Shown here piece by piece: positions 34,714 through 44,010 of a DNA stretch of 64,000 bases (the first letter of the stretch is position 1; the number at the start of each line of letters is the position of its first letter). A program made the position numbers and the translations under genes. Under the pieces are notes generated by a model. That model was not told where the DNA came from and did not search any database. It worked only from the letters and a program-made list of their open reading frames with translations. The DNA comes from Undibacterium sp. KW1 (GTDB taxonomy: Bacteria > Pseudomonadota > Gammaproteobacteria > Burkholderiales > Burkholderiaceae_D): assembly GCF_009937955.1 (NCBI RefSeq), contig NZ_AP018439.1, forward strand, positions 62,001 through 126,000, given 5' to 3'.

Positions 34714-35961
34714 ATGGATCAGGCTATCAGCCACGACACGCTCAAAAATCGCAGGCGCAAGACTATCTTGCTGCTGGCTGCTGCCGCTATTTCTGTCACT
34801 GGTGCGGCATGGGCCGTGAACCGGCTCATCAGCCCCGGTGTCAGCCTCGGTGAGATACGCGTGGGCGAGGTGCGCGTAGGGGCTATCGACAATACCATCA
34901 ACGCGGCGGGCGTCGTCATCCCTGTTCATGAAGAACAACTATCCAGCCCTAACCAGTCGCGTATCAGCAAAGTCATTGCCAAGGCTGGCCAACAAGTACG
35001 CGCCGGTGAATTGCTGATGCTGCTGGATGACCATAGCATACGCCTGGCAATCGACAATTTGCGCGAGCAGGTTTCCAAGCAAGATGTAAAGGGTCAATTG
35101 CTGGCGATGGAGATGGAATCCAATCTCAAAAAAATTGCCAGTGAAATTGAATTGCTGGAACTGGATTTGCAGAGTAATAAAGTCAAACTCGCACGCTATC
35201 AAAAACTGGGTGCTATAGGCATTACCTCAGCCGTTGATTTGCAAGCGGCAGAACTGGCCGTCAAACGCAATGAAGTGCAATTGCGCCAGCATAAAGAGAG
35301 TTTGAACGATACCCGCCGCACCACACAAAGCAATGTAGAGGCTGCACGTCTGCAAAAGTCCATTTACCAGAAACAGATGGAAGCGCAGCAAAGATTGCTG
35401 GAACAAACTCAGGTCAAAGCCCCCTTTGATGGTTTGCTGACCTGGATGCTGGCAGACGAAGGTGCCAGCCTGAATACCGGGCAACTGATCGCCAAGGTGT
35501 CTGAATTGAATAATTTCAAGGTAGAAGCCACGGTCTCTGATTTTTATGCACGTTACCTCAGTCCCGGTCAAAAAGTGCGGGTTGAATACAGTGGGCAAAT
35601 CATGCCCGGTGAAGTACAAACCATTTTGCCTGAGATTCAAAACGGCACTGTGAAACTTATCGTCGTACTGGACCAGGCAAACCACCCTTCACTGCGGCAT
35701 AAACTGCGGGTAGAAGTGAATATCATCACAGAGCAAAAAGCGCGCAGCCTGATTGTTGAAAATGGGCCAGCCATCAGTGGCAAGGGCAGGCAGGATGTGT
35801 ATGTACTGGAAGATGGCAAGGCAGTAAAACGCAGCGTGGAGATAGGCCTGGGTGACAGCAAGATGGTGGAAGTCTTGCAGGGCGCAAAAGCAGGAGAAAG
35901 GCTGGTGATTTCTGATATCAGCAGCCTCAAACACTTAAGCAGTTTCAGGGTGTCGCAATAA
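34714..35961 (+). CDS. periplasmic adaptor of an ABC export system (HlyD/MacA-like)
   Basis: The product begins with a cytoplasmic tail and one transmembrane helix (K-T-I-L-L-L-A-A-A-A-I-S-V-T-G-A-A-W), then a lipoyl-like half (S-K-V-I-A-K-A-G-Q-Q-V-R-A-G-E-L-L-M-L-L-D), a long coiled coil (about 110-225), the second lipoyl half (V-K-A-P-F-D-G-L-L) and a beta-barrel domain. It is 415 residues, normal for the family. The operon supplies an ATPase and two permeases but no TolC-type outer-membrane channel. It stands directly behind the sigma-54 promoter. Confidence 0.88.
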   Translation: MDQAISHDTLKNRRRKTILLLAAAAISVTGAAWAVNRLISPGVSLGEIRVGEVRVGAIDNTINAAGVVIPVHEEQLSSPNQSRISKVIAKAGQQVRAGELLMLLDDHSIRLAIDNLREQVSKQDVKGQLLAMEMESNLKKIASEIELLELDLQSNKVKLARYQKLGAIGITSAVDLQAAELAVKRNEVQLRQHKESLNDTRRTTQSNVEAARLQKSIYQKQMEAQQRLLEQTQVKAPFDGLLTWMLADEGASLNTGQLIAKVSELNNFKVEATVSDFYARYLSPGQKVRVEYSGQIMPGEVQTILPEIQNGTVKLIVVLDQANHPSLRHKLRVEVNIITEQKARSLIVENGPAISGKGRQDVYVLEDGKAVKRSVEIGLGDSKMVEVLQGAKAGERLVISDISSLKHLSSFRVSQ

Positions 35962-35999
35962 ACCTCAAGCATAAAAATTGAATAAAAAAGGAAACGATC

Positions 36000-36662
36000 A
36001 TGATCAAGCTGGAAAACGTCAGCAAAACCTATCAGACCGATAAAGTCGAAACCCTGGCTTTGCGCGACATTAATCTGCATGTCAAAAAGGGCGAGTTTGT
36101 TTCCATCATGGGCCCTAGCGGCTGCGGTAAAAGTACGCTGTTGAATTTGATCGGTCTGCTCGACAGACCTGGCAAAGGCAAAATTGCCGTCGATGGGGCT
36201 GAGATGAAGTCCTGGCGCGACAAGGAGCTGGCCAGCATGCGCAACCGTACCTTTGGTTTTATTTTTCAGAGCTTTCACCTGATCAATGATTTGCGTGTCA
36301 TCGATAATGTGGAGCTGCCCTTGCTGTACCGTTCCTGTAGCGCCAAAGAACGTCGCCGTCTGGCAGAGGAAGCGCTGGCCAGGGTCGGCTTGTCGGCTCG
36401 CATGGACCACTATCCGAATCAATTGTCTGGCGGCCAGCAGCAGAGGGTGGCGATTGCCCGCGCCATGGTCGGTCGCCCCAGCATCTTGCTGGCAGATGAA
36501 CCTACCGGAAATCTCGATAGCCAGATGGGGGCCGAGGTCATGGATATCCTGCTCAAGCTCAGTCATGAAGGTACTACGGTCGTCATGGTCACCCATGATG
36601 AGCGTCAGGCCAAACAGGGTGGCCGCATCGTGCGGGTATTTGACGGCCAACTGGTGGCTTAG
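36000..36662 (+). CDS. ABC transporter ATPase (MacB/LolD type)
   Basis: The 220-residue ATPase has Walker A G-P-S-G-C-G-K-S-T, Q-loop F-Q-S-F-H-L-I, signature L-S-G-G-Q-Q-Q-R-V-A-I-A-R-A and Walker B I-L-L-A-D-E-P-T-G-N-L-D. The H-loop His is in V-T-H-D. The sequence is typical of mechanotransmission exporters that work with FtsX-like permeases. The two permease genes follow at once. Confidence 0.92.
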   Translation: MIKLENVSKTYQTDKVETLALRDINLHVKKGEFVSIMGPSGCGKSTLLNLIGLLDRPGKGKIAVDGAEMKSWRDKELASMRNRTFGFIFQSFHLINDLRVIDNVELPLLYRSCSAKERRRLAEEALARVGLSARMDHYPNQLSGGQQQRVAIARAMVGRPSILLADEPTGNLDSQMGAEVMDILLKLSHEGTTVVMVTHDERQAKQGGRIVRVFDGQLVA

Positions 36663-36671
36663 GGGAATACC

Positions 36672-37907
36672 ATGTTAAAGAACTATTTCCAGATTGCCTG
36701 CAAGGTGTATCTGCGGCGTAAATTATTTACCGCTATCAACCTGCTCTGCATAGTCTTGACCATGGTGGTTTTGCTGGTGGTGACGGCAATTCTGCAAGCC
36801 ACGTTTTTTCCTACCGGTGTGGAAGGCAAGAGCGAGCGGTTTTTACAGATCGGCACGATTACTCAGGTCAGCAAGAACAACACCAGGCGCAGCCCGCTGG
36901 GCTACAAAGTCATTGATCAATATTTGCGCAAAATGAAGACGGTGGAAAAGGTGGCTGCGGTCACTGGCCCGGAATCTGTGTCTGTTTATCAAAAAGACAG
37001 TGTCAATGAAATCATGATGCGCCGTGCCGATGCAGAGTACTGGCAGATACTGGATTTCAAAATACTTTCTGGTCATGTGCCTACAGCGGAGGATGTCAGG
37101 CTGGGGCGCTTCGTCGCAGTCGTCAACGAGAGTACCGCGAAAAAAATATTTGGGAGTACAGCTGTCGTCGGTCAAAAAATCAACGCCGGTGGGCAGCAGT
37201 TTGAAATCATCGGTGTGGTGGAAGACGTTATACACATGAATGCTTTTGCAGACATCTGGGTACCCGTCACGACTTTTCCCTCCTCACAGTATCGTGAGCA
37301 ATATTCAGGTAATTTCAATGCCATGTTGATGGGCAAGAGTGCAGCAGACCTGCCTCTGATCAGGGATGAACTTTTGCAGGTCGTCAAGCAAATCAATGCC
37401 GATGAACCAACTCACTGGGAACACACCTACATGTGGGCAGACAGCAAACTGGACTTTTTCGCCAGAGGTATATTGAACCGTGATGAAGTACCTGATTCAG
37501 GAGCCGTAAAGTTACTGGTTGGCGTGGTATTTTTCATGTTGCTATTCATGCTTTTGCCCGCTTTGAACCTGGTCAACCTGAACTCTGGCCGCATCATGGA
37601 AAGAGCTGCCGAGATAGGCGTGCGCAAAGCCTTTGGTGCCAGTAACCGTGAACTGGTCAAACAATTCGTCATGGAAAATATACTGCTCTGCCTGTTCGGT
37701 GCCTTGGTGGGATTGATATTCACCAAGCTGACCCTGGTCTGGCTCAGCAATGCAGACCTGATCCCTTATCTGAAAGTGGATTTGAGCTTTGCCGTGTTTG
37801 CTTATGGTTTTGTGATTGCCGTCGTGTTTGGCGTTTTGTCTGGCGTCATCCCGGCATGGAAAATGTCGCGCCTTGATCCCGTGCTTGCCCTGAAAGGAGC
37901 TGCATAA
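36672..37907 (+). CDS. FtsX/MacB-type permease 1
   Basis: This 411-residue protein has one N-terminal helix (F-T-A-I-N-L-L-C-I-V-L-T-M-V-V-L), a large periplasmic core domain (about 45-275) and three C-terminal helices (M-L-L-F-M-L-L-P-A-L-N-L-V-N-L; N-I-L-L-C-L-F-G-A-L-V-G-L-I; F-V-I-A-V-V-F-G-V-L-S-G-V-I-P-A-W). That is the MacB permease topology without a fused ATPase. A conserved G-x-R-K-A-F-G-A-S lies before helix 3. The stop shares a base with the next start (TAATG). Confidence 0.88.
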   Translation: MLKNYFQIACKVYLRRKLFTAINLLCIVLTMVVLLVVTAILQATFFPTGVEGKSERFLQIGTITQVSKNNTRRSPLGYKVIDQYLRKMKTVEKVAAVTGPESVSVYQKDSVNEIMMRRADAEYWQILDFKILSGHVPTAEDVRLGRFVAVVNESTAKKIFGSTAVVGQKINAGGQQFEIIGVVEDVIHMNAFADIWVPVTTFPSSQYREQYSGNFNAMLMGKSAADLPLIRDELLQVVKQINADEPTHWEHTYMWADSKLDFFARGILNRDEVPDSGAVKLLVGVVFFMLLFMLLPALNLVNLNSGRIMERAAEIGVRKAFGASNRELVKQFVMENILLCLFGALVGLIFTKLTLVWLSNADLIPYLKVDLSFAVFAYGFVIAVVFGVLSGVIPAWKMSRLDPVLALKGAA

Positions 37908-39109
37908 TGTTTTTTCATATACTCAAGCCTATCTGGAAACGCAAGTTCAAGAATTTATTGCTGAGTCTGGAAATACTGCTGGCTTTTTGTGTTGTCTTTG
38001 GCCTGGCCTTGATGAGTGCCCGTTACTACCAGCTATATCATCTACCTACAGGCTTTGTCTATCAGGATGTGTGGTCAGTCAGGATGCTGAGCTCGGGAGA
38101 ATTTGATAAAAAAAATGATCCCAACGTGACCGAAAATTTCCAGCGCAGCCTGTCGGCCCTGCCCGAGGTGGAACAGGTTGGCTTCATCAATTATTCACCC
38201 TATAGCAATTCTACCTGGCGCTCAGACTTGTTTTTACCTGACAATAAATCAGGTTTCAAGGTCAACTTGACGGACATGGCTGATGAAACGCCTGGGTTGC
38301 TGGGAATGAAATTGCTGGAGGGCCGCTGGTTTTCCAGTGAAGATGAAGGCAGGGCAGAAAAAGCCATCGTCATCAATAAAAAACTGGCCGACAGCATGTT
38401 CCCTGGCAAGAGCGCAGTGGGACAACTGGTGACCGATACTGAACCGGGATCAAAAGAAACCAAGTTCTTGCGTATCACCGGGGTATTTGAAGACTTCCGT
38501 AATAAAGGCGAATTCATGGCCCCGACCAATTTTGTCATCATGCGGTTTTCCCGGGCGGTAGGAGACGAGCGCATGGAGGTAGCCATGATCAAGGTAAAAC
38601 CAGGTACCTCACGCGCCTTTGAAGAAAAACTGAACCAGCAATTGAAACTCATACGCAGTGACTGGGGCTACAGGATTTCACCCCTGGCTGAGATGCGTAA
38701 ATCAAAGATGACCGAAGACACCATTCCACTGATGGTCATGGCAGTTATTGCAGTTTTCCTCCTCATCATGGTTGGTTTTGGCCTGTTTGGCGTGCTCTGG
38801 CAAAATACTACGCAACGTATCCCCGAGATAGGTTTGCGGCGTGCCATTGGTGCCAGTAGCAGGCATATCTATCAGCAAATCGTCACCGAGCAATTGTTGT
38901 TGAGTTCGATTGCCATCCTGGCTGGCATGGTGTTGCTGATACAACTGCCACTGACCGGCGTTTTGGGGGACGCGATCAACTGGACTGTATTCATCACTGC
39001 TACGGTCATTTCCATGGCGCTGATCTATGCGATTTCCACATTGTGTTCCCTGTACCCTGCATGGCGTGCCAGCAGGCTCAGCCCGACCGAGGCCTTGCAC
39101 TATGAATAA
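37907..39109 (+). CDS. FtsX/MacB-type permease 2
   Basis: The 400-residue paralogue has the same topology: N-terminal helix (L-L-S-L-E-I-L-L-A-F-C-V-V-F-G-L-A-L), periplasmic core, three C-terminal helices and I-G-L-R-R-A-I-G-A-S before the second-last pair. It is translationally coupled to permease 1 and probably forms a heterodimer with it. The cargo (peptide, lipid, lipoprotein or antibiotic) cannot be told from sequence. Confidence 0.88.
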   Translation: MFFHILKPIWKRKFKNLLLSLEILLAFCVVFGLALMSARYYQLYHLPTGFVYQDVWSVRMLSSGEFDKKNDPNVTENFQRSLSALPEVEQVGFINYSPYSNSTWRSDLFLPDNKSGFKVNLTDMADETPGLLGMKLLEGRWFSSEDEGRAEKAIVINKKLADSMFPGKSAVGQLVTDTEPGSKETKFLRITGVFEDFRNKGEFMAPTNFVIMRFSRAVGDERMEVAMIKVKPGTSRAFEEKLNQQLKLIRSDWGYRISPLAEMRKSKMTEDTIPLMVMAVIAVFLLIMVGFGLFGVLWQNTTQRIPEIGLRRAIGASSRHIYQQIVTEQLLLSSIAILAGMVLLIQLPLTGVLGDAINWTVFITATVISMALIYAISTLCSLYPAWRASRLSPTEALHYE

Positions 39110-39178
39110 TATATGCTTGCCAAAGCTTAAAGCGTATAAGATAGGCAGCCTGTTTTCACTCATTGGTAATTGAAGGCC

Positions 39179-40594
39179 ATGCCAGCAGCATTAGCAAATC
39201 AACGTATCCTGATCATAGATGACGACAACTCGGTGCTGGTGTCGCTGGCCTTGCTGCTGAAGCAAGCTGGCTATACCAGCATCAGTTGTGACGATGCGCA
39301 GCAGGCAATGCAGATACTGGCAACGCAAGAGATCAACCTGGTCTTGCAGGACATGAATTTTTCCCTGCAAACTACGGGGGAAGAAGGCCTGGCTTTATTG
39401 GCTGACATCAAGCGTCTGTATCCAGCTTTGCCAGTGTTGCTGATGACGGCCTGGGGTTCAATTGCGCTGGCGGTGCGCGGCGTCAAACTCGGGGCCGCAG
39501 ATTTTTTTACCAAGCCCTGGGATAATACCCAACTGCAGGAACTGATACGCAGCACGCTGGAGATGGCACAAGTTGCCATGCCCGCTAATGCAGATCGCCA
39601 GGCGCTGGACAGGCAGTTTGATTTCAGCGACATCATAGGCGAGCATGCTGAATTGCTGAAGGTATTGGCGACCATAGGCCGGGTTGCCAAAACCAATGCC
39701 TCAGTCCTGATACTAGGTGAGAGTGGTACTGGCAAGGAACTCATCGCCGACGCGATACACCGCAACAGCCCGCGCGCTGGCAAAGCCATCGTCAAAGTGA
39801 ACATGGGGGCAGTGACGACGAGCCTGTTTGAGAGCGAAATGTTTGGTCATGTCAGAGGTGCGTTCACGGATGCCAAAAGCGACCGTAAGGGTCACTTCGC
39901 CATGGCCAGCCAGGGCAGTTTATTTCTCGATGAAATCGGTGAACTGAACCGCAACGACCAGGTCAAGCTTTTGCGGGTATTGCAAAATCAAAGCTATCAG
40001 GTAGTCGGTGCCAGCAAGACCGAGCAGGCTGACGTGCGCATTATCTCGGCCACCAACCGCGAACTCGCCGAACTGGTTGCCAGCAATGAATTTCGTGAAG
40101 ACCTGTATTACCGCCTGAACCTCATCACCATACGCTTGCCACCCTTGCGTGAACGCCGCAGTGATATCCCACTGCTGGCAAACCGCATGATGGCAGGCCT
40201 GGTGCATAGCTATGGCATGCAGCCAGTCATCCTTGCACCATCCGCACTGAACTGGCTGAGTAGCAGGGCATGGCCGGGCAATATACGCCAGCTCAGGCAA
40301 TGTCTGGAGCGAACCCTGCTACTGGTGGGCAAGCCTGTTCTCGAGCAACATGATTTTCTGTTTGCCGAACAGCATGAAGAAGCACAAGGCCAGGGCATGA
40401 GTATGAGCATGGCTGGCATGACACTCGATCAGGTAGAAAAACTGATGATAGAAAAAGCCATGGAACAGCATAATGGCAATATCACCCGCGTCGCCAAGGC
40501 TTTGGGCCTGAGCAGATTTTCACTGTACCGCAGGCTGGAAAAACATCAGATCACTGTTACTGAGGATGATGATGGTAATGAGGTAAAGCAATGA
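39179..40594 (+). CDS. NtrC-family response regulator
   Basis: I take the ATG at 39179; a TTG at 39170 would add three residues. A receiver domain (I-I-D-D-D, phosphoacceptor Asp58 in L-Q-D-M-N, Lys in T-K-P-W) precedes an AAA+ domain with G-E-S-G-T-G-K-E, G-A-F-T-D-A (variant of GAFTGA), L-F-L-D-E-I-G and a C-terminal Fis-type HTH (V-A-K-A-L-G-L-S-R-F-S-L-Y-R-R). The sigma-54 promoter at 34663 and a dyad at 34560 make this operon its likely target. The stop overlaps the kinase start (ATGA). Confidence 0.9.
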   Translation: MPAALANQRILIIDDDNSVLVSLALLLKQAGYTSISCDDAQQAMQILATQEINLVLQDMNFSLQTTGEEGLALLADIKRLYPALPVLLMTAWGSIALAVRGVKLGAADFFTKPWDNTQLQELIRSTLEMAQVAMPANADRQALDRQFDFSDIIGEHAELLKVLATIGRVAKTNASVLILGESGTGKELIADAIHRNSPRAGKAIVKVNMGAVTTSLFESEMFGHVRGAFTDAKSDRKGHFAMASQGSLFLDEIGELNRNDQVKLLRVLQNQSYQVVGASKTEQADVRIISATNRELAELVASNEFREDLYYRLNLITIRLPPLRERRSDIPLLANRMMAGLVHSYGMQPVILAPSALNWLSSRAWPGNIRQLRQCLERTLLLVGKPVLEQHDFLFAEQHEEAQGQGMSMSMAGMTLDQVEKLMIEKAMEQHNGNITRVAKALGLSRFSLYRRLEKHQITVTEDDDGNEVKQ

Positions 40595-41958
40595 GCCTGA
40601 AGCGGCGCTTGCTGGCTTATCTATTCATTATCCATGGTATTTTCCTGGGTCTGGCTTTCAGCTTTTACCTGAGCCAGCCCTTGCTCATCGTCTTTCTGGA
40701 ACTGGGCCTGGCTTGTAGCCTGGCGCTGGGCATTCACCTCGTCAACAAGGTCTTGCAGCCACTGGATTTTGCCCAGCAATTTCATGATCTTTTGCAAGAT
40801 GAGAATTATGCCAGCCGCATCAAACCGGACAGCAACAAGGAAATCAATGAGCTGGTCATGCTGTTCAACCGCATGCTCGAAGCCCTGTATAAAGAAAGGC
40901 TGGAACTCGGCGAGCAACGTGGCTTTCTGGACCGCTTGCTGGAAGCGACACCAACTGCAGTCATTGTATTTGATTTTGACGACAAGATCAGCCTGATGAA
41001 TGCCAGTGCCCAGGGCTTGCTGGGTAGCAGGGATCTGGCGGGATGGAGCTTGCCGCAGTTGATGCTGGACAGTGATATTTCCAGCAATAGCGGGTTGCTG
41101 CAACAACTGCAACAGTTGCAAAACCTGTTGCCTGGTGAAAGTACCGTGTATGGTGATACCGAGGGCAGGCGCTATCGCTGCCAGAGAAACCAATTCACAG
41201 ACCGTGGCTTCAAGCGCGATTTTTTATTGATCGACGAGATCACGGCAGAACTGGCCAGTTCAGAAAAAGCCACTTATGAAAAACTCATAAGGGTGCTGGC
41301 ACATGAAGTCAATAATACGGTGGCAGCAACCGGGTCGGTACTCGAATCATTGCTGTTCTATAGCGGACAATTGCAGTCTGAGGATGCGCATGATTTTATT
41401 ACTGCCATCACCGCTGTCAGGAAGCGTAATGGCAATCTTGGTGAATTCATAGAACGCTTTACCCGCGTCGTCAAAATGCCGGAACCTGAATTGAAGTCGC
41501 ATGACCTGGCCGCCATGCTGGATGGTATTGTTTATCTGTACCGTCAGCAATGCAGCGAGCTGGGCATCAGTTTCAACTGGGTGGCACGTGAAGAACTGCC
41601 ATTGCAAATGCTGGATGGACATTTGATGGAACAGGCTTTATTGAATATCGTCAAGAATGCGATTGAAGCTGTCGAATCATCGATCAGGCAGGGGCGGTAT
41701 GAGTCTGGCTATGTCAGTCTCGAACTCAGGCGTGACCCCAATACCCAGAGCATACTGTTATCCATCAGGGATTCTGCCAATCTTTTATCGGATGTGCCAC
41801 ACGGACAATTGTTTACACCTTTCTTCACGACCAAGAAAGGTGGCCAGGGCATAGGACTGATGTTTGTGCGTGAGGTCTTGAACCGGCATGGCTATAGTCA
41901 TAAACTCATGGCAAATGGCCAGGGTGAGACCAGTTTTGATATCTTTATCGATGGCTGA
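40591..41958 (+). CDS. sensor histidine kinase (NtrY-like)
   Basis: Two N-terminal helices with a very short outer loop (Y-L-F-I-I-H-G-I-F-L-G-L-A-F; L-L-I-V-F-L-E-L-G-L-A-C) suggest it senses within or at the membrane. A HAMP-like segment and PAS-like region (A-T-P-T-A-V-I-V-F-D-F-D) follow. The phosphoacceptor is in L-A-H-E-V-N-N-T and the ATPase has N-I-V-K-N-A-I-E-A and G-G-Q-G-I-G-L. It pairs with the regulator upstream. Membrane stress or an exported compound is a possible signal. Confidence 0.88.
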   Translation: MSLKRRLLAYLFIIHGIFLGLAFSFYLSQPLLIVFLELGLACSLALGIHLVNKVLQPLDFAQQFHDLLQDENYASRIKPDSNKEINELVMLFNRMLEALYKERLELGEQRGFLDRLLEATPTAVIVFDFDDKISLMNASAQGLLGSRDLAGWSLPQLMLDSDISSNSGLLQQLQQLQNLLPGESTVYGDTEGRRYRCQRNQFTDRGFKRDFLLIDEITAELASSEKATYEKLIRVLAHEVNNTVAATGSVLESLLFYSGQLQSEDAHDFITAITAVRKRNGNLGEFIERFTRVVKMPEPELKSHDLAAMLDGIVYLYRQQCSELGISFNWVAREELPLQMLDGHLMEQALLNIVKNAIEAVESSIRQGRYESGYVSLELRRDPNTQSILLSIRDSANLLSDVPHGQLFTPFFTTKKGGQGIGLMFVREVLNRHGYSHKLMANGQGETSFDIFIDG

Positions 41959-42062
41959 TACAGGGAAAATTCAGGAAAATTCTAAGCTCATACGCAAATT
42001 TTCTATCCATCCTATAATGCAGCGCCATTCGGCGCATTCTGCCAACTATTTAGGAGATTTCC

Positions 42063-42572
42063 ATGTCCATTTCCATGTACGCTGCCTCTGTTCCCGTGTT
42101 TAACCAGATGCTTGATAGCCTCAGCGATGTCCTGAAAAAAGCTGAAGCGCATGCGACAGCCAAGAATATCCCGGCAGAGAATTTCTTGCAGGCGCGTTTG
42201 TTCCCTGACATGCTGGCGTTGACACGTCAGGTACAGATCGCTGCTGACTTCGCCAAAGGTGTAACTGGCCGTCTGGCCCAGGCTGAATTGCCTGCCTACG
42301 AAGACAATGAGCAGACTTTTGCAGAGCTGCAAGAGCGTATCGCCAAGACCAAGGCTTTCATTGCCACGCTGGATGCATCCAAATTTGAAGGCAGCGAGAC
42401 CCGCAACATCGTCTTGCGCCCAGGTACACCAAAAGAACAGACTTTCACTGGCCAGGTTTATTTGTTGAACTACGGCTTGCCGCAATTCTTTTTCCATGTG
42501 ACGACGGCGTATGCCCTGTTCCGTCATAACGGTGTGGAAATTGGTAAAAAAGATTTTATGGGTTTGCGTTAA
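42063..42572 (+). CDS. DUF1993 protein
   Basis: The 169-residue product begins M-S-I-S-M-Y-A-A-S-V-P-V-F-N-Q-M-L and contains A-R-L-F-P-D-M-L-A-L-T-R-Q-V-Q-I-A-A-D-F-A-K-G and the end L-L-N-Y-G-L-P-Q-F-F-F-H-V-T-T-A-Y-A-L-F-R-H-N-G-V, which match DUF1993. The fold is a DinB-like four-helix bundle. The function is unknown. AGGAGATT lies upstream of the ATG. Confidence 0.88.
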   Translation: MSISMYAASVPVFNQMLDSLSDVLKKAEAHATAKNIPAENFLQARLFPDMLALTRQVQIAADFAKGVTGRLAQAELPAYEDNEQTFAELQERIAKTKAFIATLDASKFEGSETRNIVLRPGTPKEQTFTGQVYLLNYGLPQFFFHVTTAYALFRHNGVEIGKKDFMGLR

Positions 42573-42598
42573 TTTAATTTCGTAGGTTGAGTTTACCT

Positions 42599-42716
42599 CG
42601 TAGGTTGGGCCGGGCCTCGCTAGGCTACGGTTTACCAGCCCAACACTGTGCTTTTGATAAACGTATAAGTTATTTAAAAGCCGAGTGTTGGGCTGATACC
42701 CCGTAGCCCAACCTAC
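42599..42716. repeat. nested inverted repeat element
   Basis: Outer arms GTAGGTTGGGC (42600-42610) and GCCCAACCTAC (42706-42716) and inner arms CAGCCCAACACT (42636-42647) and AGTGTTGGGCTG (42684-42695) are perfect complements. A partial copy CGTAGGTTG lies at 42581-42589. It looks like an interspersed palindromic element and may also end transcription. Confidence 0.65.
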
Positions 42717-42762
42717 ACGAATTAAGCCGCCACCGCAAAACCCTGCACCGCCTTCAACCTCA

Positions 42763-43032
42763 AATGATAACTACAGCGCCGTCACCAATACTGCCAATTT
42801 TGATGAACAGGGCAAGCCTATCGCATCTGCCACCCAGGGTAACAAGGCTGACAAGCTGACATACAAATTGTCTGCCGCCTACCGAGCTTTTGATAATCTC
42901 CTGTTGCGTGCTTCGTATGGCACGGGTTTCAAGATGGCCAGCATGAGCGATATCACATCACCGCTGACGCACAGTGGCAATACCGGTGGTACTTATCCCT
43001 GCCCGGTTCGTATAACTTCTGATCAGAGTTGA
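42763..43032 (+). pseudogene. TonB-dependent receptor fragment
   Basis: The frame gives 89 residues ending at a stop at 43030. The text N-D-N-Y-S-A-V-T, K-L-T-Y-K-L-S-A-A-Y-R-A-F-D-N-L-L-L-R-A-S-Y-G-T-G-F-K is typical of outer strands of TonB-dependent receptor barrels. There is no start codon, plug domain or C-terminal strand. It is a remnant of a much larger gene, lying directly beside the palindromic element. It is not a segment of the receptor at 50.4 kb, which differs in sequence. Confidence 0.65.
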
Positions 43033-43075
43033 CTCATACCTGCCCCGCAGTCATTTGAAGAAAACCAGGGGAGGG

Positions 43076-43582
43076 TCAGTGCTGTAAATTGAAATAGGCA
43101 TAAGCCAGCGCCGCTGCAATAAACAGGCAGATATAAATACCCAGTGCAGAACCCTGATTTTGCACTGGACTGCCTGGGCGGCGGGGCTTATCCGTCTTGC
43201 TTGCCGTCTGCCGTTTTTTATCCGTATCTGCCGCCATCAAGGCCAGGATAGGTCCGGGATCAAGTTTGACCAGCTTCGCATATGCGCGTGTGAAGCCTTT
43301 GACTATCGCCGCTTCTGGCAGGGCGGGATAGTCGTCTTTTTCCAGTGCTATGATTTGGCGGGGTGCCAGTTTCAACTGGGCCGCCACCTGTTCAACTGAC
43401 CAGCCAAGTGCCGTGCGTCCGGCTGCCAGTTTGGCACCGGGTGAAGCTGCCAGTCTTTGTGCTTCAGCCTCGATCAAATCCGCAGCGATTGGTTGACCGA
43501 GCCGTGATTCAATCAATTCCTGATAATGAAACGTACCAGTGACTTCTGACAGAGCAGGCTGACTATGTTCAGAATCTTTCAT
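43076..43582 (-). CDS. RodZ-like protein: N-terminal HTH and one transmembrane helix
   Basis: I start at 43582 (M-K-D-S-E-H-S-Q) after an AAGGGT site. A Xre/HTH_25-type region (G-W-S-V-E-Q-V-A-A-Q-L-K-L-A-P-R-Q-I-I-A-L-E-K-D-D-Y) is followed by V-K-G-F-T-R-A-Y-A-K-L, a basic linker and a C-terminal helix (L-G-I-Y-I-C-L-F-I-A-A-A-L-A-Y). RodZ itself has a larger periplasmic domain; this 168-residue version stops right after the helix. Role unknown. It is divergent from the T6SS module. Confidence 0.7.
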   Translation of the reverse strand: MKDSEHSQPALSEVTGTFHYQELIESRLGQPIAADLIEAEAQRLAASPGAKLAAGRTALGWSVEQVAAQLKLAPRQIIALEKDDYPALPEAAIVKGFTRAYAKLVKLDPGPILALMAADTDKKRQTASKTDKPRRPGSPVQNQGSALGIYICLFIAAALAYAYFNLQH

Positions 43583-44010
43583 TACCCTTGCCTCATATAT
43601 AACAATCGTCCATATGTGCTGCCATTGCATAAATGGCAGCATACTATAACAGCAATAAAGAGCAGATCATGCTCAAGCTTGCACAGTGGTATTCATGCTG
43701 CTTGCCAAATTTGGAAACCGATATTTAATTGATATCAAGTGTCGTACTTTGTCGTAATGTATGCTGCAAACAGCAAAACTTGGCTCCGCCGAGTCGCCGA
43801 TTTCATGATAATCGGGTAAGCTGCGAGTTCATGTTGACATGGCAAGATATTAACTTGGTGGTCTTTGCGGGAAATAATCATTTATTTGAGCATTAATGCC
43901 ACCATTCTTGCCAGAATCAGCATAAAAAGCACTGTCGTAAGATTATCTCAAACTGCCTGTTCAGGATACTTATTTTATAGGCGATACAAAATGGTTTTGG
44001 AGTGCCACTA
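43583..44010. other. divergent intergenic region before the T6SS module
   Basis: No gene is seen in these 428 bases. A hairpin GCTGCCATT...AATGGCAGC (43618-43642) lies close to the RodZ-like start. Promoters for tagH and the RodZ-like gene should be here, but no element stands out clearly. Confidence 0.4.

Noticed and set aside
35637..36650. minus-strand frame of 337 codons
   Set aside because: Antisense to the adaptor and ABC ATPase genes, which carry all motifs.
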